Shown: positions 58,934 through 64,000 of the stretch, in pieces
Layout: every line of letters begins with the position of its first letter
Numbering within the stretch: the stretch's first letter is position 1
From: Athripsodes cinereus
Lineage: Eukaryota; Arthropoda; Insecta; Trichoptera; Leptoceridae
NCBI GenBank assembly: GCA_947579605.1
Contig: OX388318.1
Location: 2,480,001-2,544,000 of the forward strand
Direction: 5' to 3'
DNA: 64,000 bases
Made by a program: the position numbers and the translations under genes
Notes under the pieces: generated by a model
Seen by the model: the letters and a program-made list of their open reading frames with translations, nothing else
Told to the model about the DNA's origin: nothing
Databases searched by the model: none

Positions 58934-61900
58934 ATGGCTATCTTCGAGAGGGAACACACCAACAATATTAAACTAGATGACACGGAGACACTCACGTGCG
59001 TCATAGAAAATGCACACAACATCGACAAACACACGGTAAATTGAATAAATAATACTTTTTGTACTGTTTACTCAGTCAAAATATGTTTTTAAGTCCATTC
59101 GCCTGCTTAACATAAATTATCGAGCTGAAGATGCTATGGAAATTGGAAATACAAAATCCTAATAAACTGCCGCAATGTTTGTAAAATTTGTTTTATTCTG
59201 AGAAAAATTTCAGGCAATGATTGAATAATTATTAATGTACACCGTAAAAGTAAATAAACAAAGTAAGTCTATTGTAAGTTTACAATCTCATTGAACTGTT
59301 TTTAATGAAATTGTCTAGTGTTATCACAGGCTGTGGTCTTAGGCAGTGTGACCAGTTTTTATTTTCTAAAACTACTAAATGGGGAAGTCAAAAACTACTA
59401 AATTCTTAAAATGGTATTGGAATTTGAAGTATTTCAGGAACTCCTCGGTTTTCTTAAACAATATTTTATCACAGTACCTTTTTACCGGGTATTTGTACCG
59501 ACTGTTGTTACTTTTCGGATACTTTCATACCGACTACTGAAAAAAGTTACTCGCTTAAATTTCTACCACCCCCCGTCGCCGAATTTTCAAAATGGTATAG
59601 GAATTTGAAGTATTTCAAAAACTCCTCGGTTTTCTTCAACAATATTTTCTCGCAGTACTTTTTTCTACAATGTACTCGGTACTTATACCGACAATTATTT
59701 TCGAATCAGTAAGTATCGGGTACTTTTCCCAAGTACCCGATAATTCATCTACCAATTACCGACTGAATACAAAAACTACCAAAAAACTACCAAAAACTAA
59801 GTACTAAAAACTACCAAGGAAATAAAAACTACTAAACATTCTTGCCAATGCCTCAAAAACTACCAAAAGTAGGAAACTACCAAATCTGGTCACACTCGTC
59901 TTAGGGAAAGTGTTGAATCATTGTGGTTTAGCTTGATTGTCATATGTTTGTGGTTTTTCCTAATGTGTAATATAATATGCTTAATGTCATATTGTTTTCC
60001 TGTGATTAATTACATACAATGAAGACAGGTAAATAATGCATATATTAGGAATAATTGTCAACATTAATGATTATTCTATTCTTGTTCATCTGGATATTTA
60101 CCACAAATGAGAAAACTTTTAACATTTTTAACAATGTTAAACTTACATGATATTAAAAATTAAATAAAATAAATAAATTAAAAAACAAAGGATGAATATG
60201 TTTTTGGAAGTGAATACAACCACATTAAGACTTTTTTTATTTCAGCACGTGCTAATTGATGTCTCACTTTTAATTAAATTGTATCCATTTCTGTTTCCAA
60301 TAGGAATACTCCATCCGAGTTCAGCGAGGTCCCACCAAGTCTAGGAGTTGGTGTGTGTCCCGCAGATACAATGATTTTGTCAGTCTACATTCCTCCCTGC
60401 AACATGCGGAGGTACCACTTCCTCTACCACCTAAAAAACTCATAGGAAACATGCAGCCGGGGTTCATAGCCGAGAGGCAGGCAGCTCTACAGGTACACAA
60501 TTTGACGTACAGTAGAACCTAGGCCTTCATAAACTTCTTCATTATTTAGATCTCGAGCAACACTAATCCACTTTTGAGATGTTTTTACCAAAAAATGTTT
60601 TATAATTTTTCTGTCATATTCTTATTTTAAATTTTTGATTTATGTTACTTAAATTTATCAAACTGTGTTACTTAATCTGATTGAGATCTATGAAAAGAGA
60701 TTGCGGATGAACATGTTTGTTGGCTGGCTTGCATTAAATATTTCTCGACTGCTGGATCTTGTATTGTGACAATAAGAGTTGCAGAATTGATGAAAGTTGT
60801 CCACAGATAACGAAAGTGATCACTTCAGACAGCCTAGAACTGATATGAGCCAAAATATATGGGACTTATTTTGATGCATGTAAAGACCCTCTATCGCTCT
60901 GCTTCGGCTGATCTATATTGATGGAAACAGTCTATACAGTTAAACACAAATGCTCGTCTAATTTCTTTTGAATAATTTTGTTTGTGTTGTTTTACCCGAT
61001 CATTTATTTCAGGTATACCTGACCGAGATAATGAGAAACAACATATTGGCATCTTCTCTGCAGGTTAAAATGTTTTTAGATCCACGCAACTACTCCAAGG
61101 ATATTATAGGTTAATGCAATTTATATTTATTATTTCATTTAGTATTTTTCATCATTGGCTGGGTAATAATGTTTTGAATATGTCCAAAATATTTAATTGT
61201 AAAATTCCTGAAATAGAATAAATCCTCACTCCATTGCTGTAGGAGGTAGACTTCCATAGAGCATCACGTATAAGGCATTAACAATTCAGCAAAGAGATAT
61301 GTCACCTATACTGAATGTCACCCGTCCATGAGATAAAATGAGCTTAGTTATCTTAGAAAAGAGGAACAAATCGTTGAAAAGATATCCTTTAGTATATTGA
61401 ACATTTTAATATCATTCAGTATTTTTTTCTATCTCCAGATCAAGCCTTACAGAATGTATCTATGGCCCTAAGGGGAGACGGAGACTTTGAACTGAAGACA
61501 GCACTGCCCAGAATTGGATGGAGGATTAGGAAACATTACTATTTGGTAACAAACTAAGTATTTTTAATTATATCTAATTGTTAAATCAATTTTATTTATT
61601 TGAAGTCCCTGGCAAAGCTGGATCTTCTGTCTAAACTCTATGAAAATGTTATTTATGTCATAATAATTATGTACTAATTTACTGAGCTGTGTACTGTACG
61701 ACCGGTGTGGCGCGGAGGCTAACGCACTTGCCTTTGAGTCACGAGGTCCCGGGTTCGATTCCCGGCCAGGGCAAAATGAAGAATGACCTTTTTCAGACTG
61801 TCCTGGGTCTGGGTGTTACATGTATATGTGTTTAGTGCATTGTATATGTGTGTATCGTCGCGTTAGTACCCATAATACAAGATTCATCGAAGTTTGGGAC

Positions 61901-64000
61901 TAGCTCGGTCTGTGTGAATTGTCTATACAAAAAAAAAAAAATTGTAATTATCTACTGATTTACTGAGCTGGGTAATGTAAATTATAAATTTAGTTCGTTG
62001 TAGCCTGGAAGTAGAGTCTCAGCCTCATGCACTTGAGGTTCGTGGTTCGATCCCAGGTGCCGGCAAACTCCCCTTTCACAGCACAAGTGCTTTTAGCTTA
62101 CTGTGAAAGGTGTATAAGTTTGTATTTTGGTTTATAACCAAAACCCAGATCATCTTTTTTTTTTAAAAAAAACTATTCATATTCAATCCGTTAATGAAAA
62201 GTTAATTTTGTTACTCTTTAAGATTTAAGAAAAAGAGAACATAGAATAAAAATAGTCTTCCAGCTGCTTTTTCAAAGAACTAGTATTGGTGATGTTGTTA
62301 GGTCTTTGATAAACCGCTGGGGACATCTTCCCCAGAAAAAGTAGCAGGCTTAATTTAACCAAAGTTTTTTAAATGGATGTGAACAATGTATGGCTTCAGC
62401 TCTTTTTCTTCGCTGCTTTGTCTTCTCATTCTTAATCTTTAATAAAAAAATAATAATTCTTTGTTCCATTTATTTGTACATACTTAGTTTAATGTTTTTC
62501 TTGTAAGATACTTAAATGAGGGCATGTTATTGTGATAAAAATATTTTATCAATTTTATTGTAATTAATTTAATATACCTACTTACATATATTTCGGCAAT
62601 ATTCTATGTATAAAATTCGGCATGTTTGACACTAACTATTTTTAAATTTTGACAATACTACTATTTTGAAGATTAGGTAAAATTAATGATAAACAATTGT
62701 GTAAAAATTGTCTTTTTACAAAAATATTTTGAAATTCAGGTTAACATTTCATTAAATGGTAGATGTATTATTAAGGTGAATGTATCAAGAAATGTGACTG
62801 GATGTGACAAATAATGATTTATTTTGTATTTTAGGTGAATAGAAGCCAAGATCTTGGAGAGCCCCTGTTGATGAGTTGGTCCACATACGGCCCTGACAAG
62901 TTGCTGACTGAAAGAGATATGCAGGTCGTATTTAAAAGTCTGATGAATATAGAGGTGAGCAAACAAACAACATCTACAAATTACATTCTAATTCTTTAAA
63001 GGAAATTGAAAGGACCAATCTTATTGGAATTGCATTAATATTGTTTACTAATTGAGTTGTTGAGTCTGCACTTAATGGGAATGGAGAGAATAACTTGCAC
63101 ATTTATTACTTGTAGTTTTTCTGCTAACCATTCCACCCTTGAGAAATACTGGGATCGTATGAATGAATGGTACAATTTTCTCCCATGGAAAAGTTCTCAG
63201 AATTGCTTCCGTGTTACTGCTATTAATTTCTGGAGCTTTCGAGTGAGATCTTTTCTATAAGATGAAAACCTTAAGCAGTACATTGATTATCTCATCTCCA
63301 AGTTGTTATAGTTTAACTAATTATTGTTTTATTTATTTTCAGTGTCCATATATAGATAGGATAGTTTTTATGCATAGTCTAGAAACGGGTGCGTATGCAA
63401 TACGTGATGTGCACCTCAGTGGTACGGTGCGTGACATTCTCTACGGGACGCACTATGCCAACCCTCACCTGGCCAAGTATGCAGCTCCCAAACAGAGGAC
63501 TCCCTTTTCACTAGGCCAGGTGGCCAACTTTGGATACCAAATACTTTTAGCTTTAAAGTTTCTACACGATTCTGGCCTGCCATATGGTGAGTGGAAAATT
63601 CTACACATATTCACAAATGTTTGATTAGATTGATAATTAACAAACGGGAGAATTTATCTCTTAGATTGTGCTGTTTATAGATTTACATATAAATAAAACA
63701 CTGACATTTAGTATTTTCACAAGACTACATATAGATTTTACATGAACTTTTGTCATATATTTTTAATATTTTTGGCAAATTATTTTGTTATTCCTACTAC
63801 GTGTGACTTACAGGAGCTTGTTGTAAACATATGTTGCAAAAAATCACTAAATACTGAGATTCGTAATATCATTGAATGTGAAACAGCAAGCAATTATCAG
63901 CTACTCAAAAGTTCTGTTGTTTTCAACCATTAATAATTTTATTTTTTATATAATTTTTGTATCTCTTTGTTTAATGCAATTTGAAACAAGTGTTCCTTTC
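58934..64000 (+). CDS. PXK: PXK, PX-domain kinase-like protein (5' part, runs off the window)
   Basis: Exons: 58934-59035, 60304-60492, 61013-61109, 61439-61545, 62835-62954, 63343-63586, joined in frame to 286 residues; the gene continues past 64000. PX domain about 12-125: the phosphoinositide-binding RRYNDF motif, then PLPLPPKKLIGNM and FIAERQ. Next a GWRIRKHYY segment, the SWSTYGPDKLL link, and the N-lobe of the kinase-like domain (GYQILLALKFLHDSGLPYG at the end of exon 6, the helix before the catalytic loop). No classical glycine-rich loop is visible, as in other PXK proteins. PXK binds endosomal PI3P and is linked to receptor trafficking. Start ATG begins MAIFEREHTNNIKLDDTETL, like the family N-terminus. 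Confidence 0.92.
59344..59897. mobile_element. hAT-type MITE (554 bp) with 8-bp GTCTTAGG duplication
   Basis: Ends CAGTGTGACCAG and CTGGTCACACTC (inverted with one mismatch at the tip); GTCTTAGG on both sides (59336-59343, 59898-59905). The interior has an imperfect duplication with a 181-bp offset (GGAATTTGAAGTATTTCA at 59418 and 59599). No ORF. In PXK intron 1. Confidence 0.88.
61240..61325 (-). repeat. Possible SINE family S remnant in PXK intron 3
   Basis: GCATCACGTATAAGGCATTA, AATTCAGCAAAGAGATATGT and CACCTATACTGAATGTCACC resemble the family out of usual order; strongly diverged. Confidence 0.3.
61700..61941 (+). repeat. tRNA-derived SINE family T, best copy
   Basis: The head GACCGGTGTGGCGCGGAGGC (A box) and GGTTCGATTCCCGGCC (B box) forms a tRNA-like part without a proper cloverleaf. 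Body: CCTGGGTCTGGGTGTTACAT, TACCCATAATACAAGATTCA, GACTAGCTCGGTCTGTGTGA; ends in an A run. A 35-bp direct repeat with four mismatches flanks it (61664-61698 and 61945-61979). In PXK intron 4. Confidence 0.88.
61993..62170 (+). repeat. Second tRNA-derived SINE (different family)
   Basis: GTAGCCTGGAAGTAGAGTCT (A-box region) and GTGGTTCGATCCCAGGTGCC (B box), then CCCTTTCACAGCACAAGTGC and GCTTACTGTGAAAGGTGTAT, which pair as a hairpin, then a T/A-rich end. In PXK intron 4. Confidence 0.75.
63075..63165 (+). repeat. SINE family S fragment in PXK intron 5
   Basis: GGGAATGGAGAGAATAACTT, GCACATTTATTACTTGTAGT, TTCTGCTAACCATTCCACCC: the 3' half with a decayed tail. Confidence 0.5.

Noticed and set aside
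61700..61775. A genuine tRNA gene
   Set aside because: A and B boxes are present, but acceptor and anticodon stems do not form and it is followed by a SINE body and an A tail.
63057..63260. 67-codon ORF in PXK intron 5
   Set aside because: Composed largely of a SINE family S fragment; phase does not join the PXK exons.

Overview
The window reads as AT-rich nuclear DNA of an arthropod, most probably an insect. It carries spliced genes with GT-AG introns and nuclear mitochondrial-protein genes, and is densely seeded with MITEs, SINEs, LINE fragments and a Helitron. Lepidoptera is possible because of the Helitron sequence type, but I cannot prove the order. The gene models below come from joining exons by frame, splice sites and recalled family similarity, not from transcripts.

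Layout. 1-339 (-): two exons of a probable MARVEL-type membrane protein leaving the left edge. 2847-8884 (+): TRAIP, a RING E3 ligase, 8 exons. 11592-13979 (-): SPG7/paraplegin, an m-AAA protease in one uninterrupted exon. 14529-20417 (+): TBK1/IKK-epsilon kinase, 8 exons, head-to-head with SPG7 across 549 bp. 20418-27702: gene-free, with MITEs and SINEs. 27703-42251 (-): VAC14, the PIKfyve/FIG4 scaffold, 14 exons with introns full of repeats. 44003-56066 (-): ATP synthase alpha, 8 exons. 58934 to the right edge (+): the 5' part of PXK, a PX-domain kinase-like protein.

The most striking object is an apparently intact Ty3/gypsy LTR retrotransposon (44347-50515) inside the last intron of ATP synthase alpha. 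Its two 374-bp LTRs are identical by eye, it has a 4-bp ATAT target duplication, and one 1778-codon gag-pol frame is open. After the integrase the frame continues about 220 residues into a TARG1/OARD1-like macrodomain (ADP-ribosyl hydrolase fold) that keeps the equivalents of both TARG1 catalytic residues (K1673, D1714), then a CCCH zinc finger. At its N-terminus Gag begins with a SAP-like DNA-binding motif. An ADP-ribose-handling module on a young retrotransposon is the best candidate for an undescribed system.

Other structure: a LINE family and a SINE family share the same hairpin-forming 3' tail; an 8 x 122 bp satellite in VAC14 appears to have grown from the 5' end of one SINE; tandem duplications sit against splice acceptors in both TBK1 and ATP synthase alpha; a hairpin motif resembling a Penelope-type hammerhead shows a compensatory stem change between two copies; and hAT, Harbinger and Helitron insertions have clear termini and target sites.
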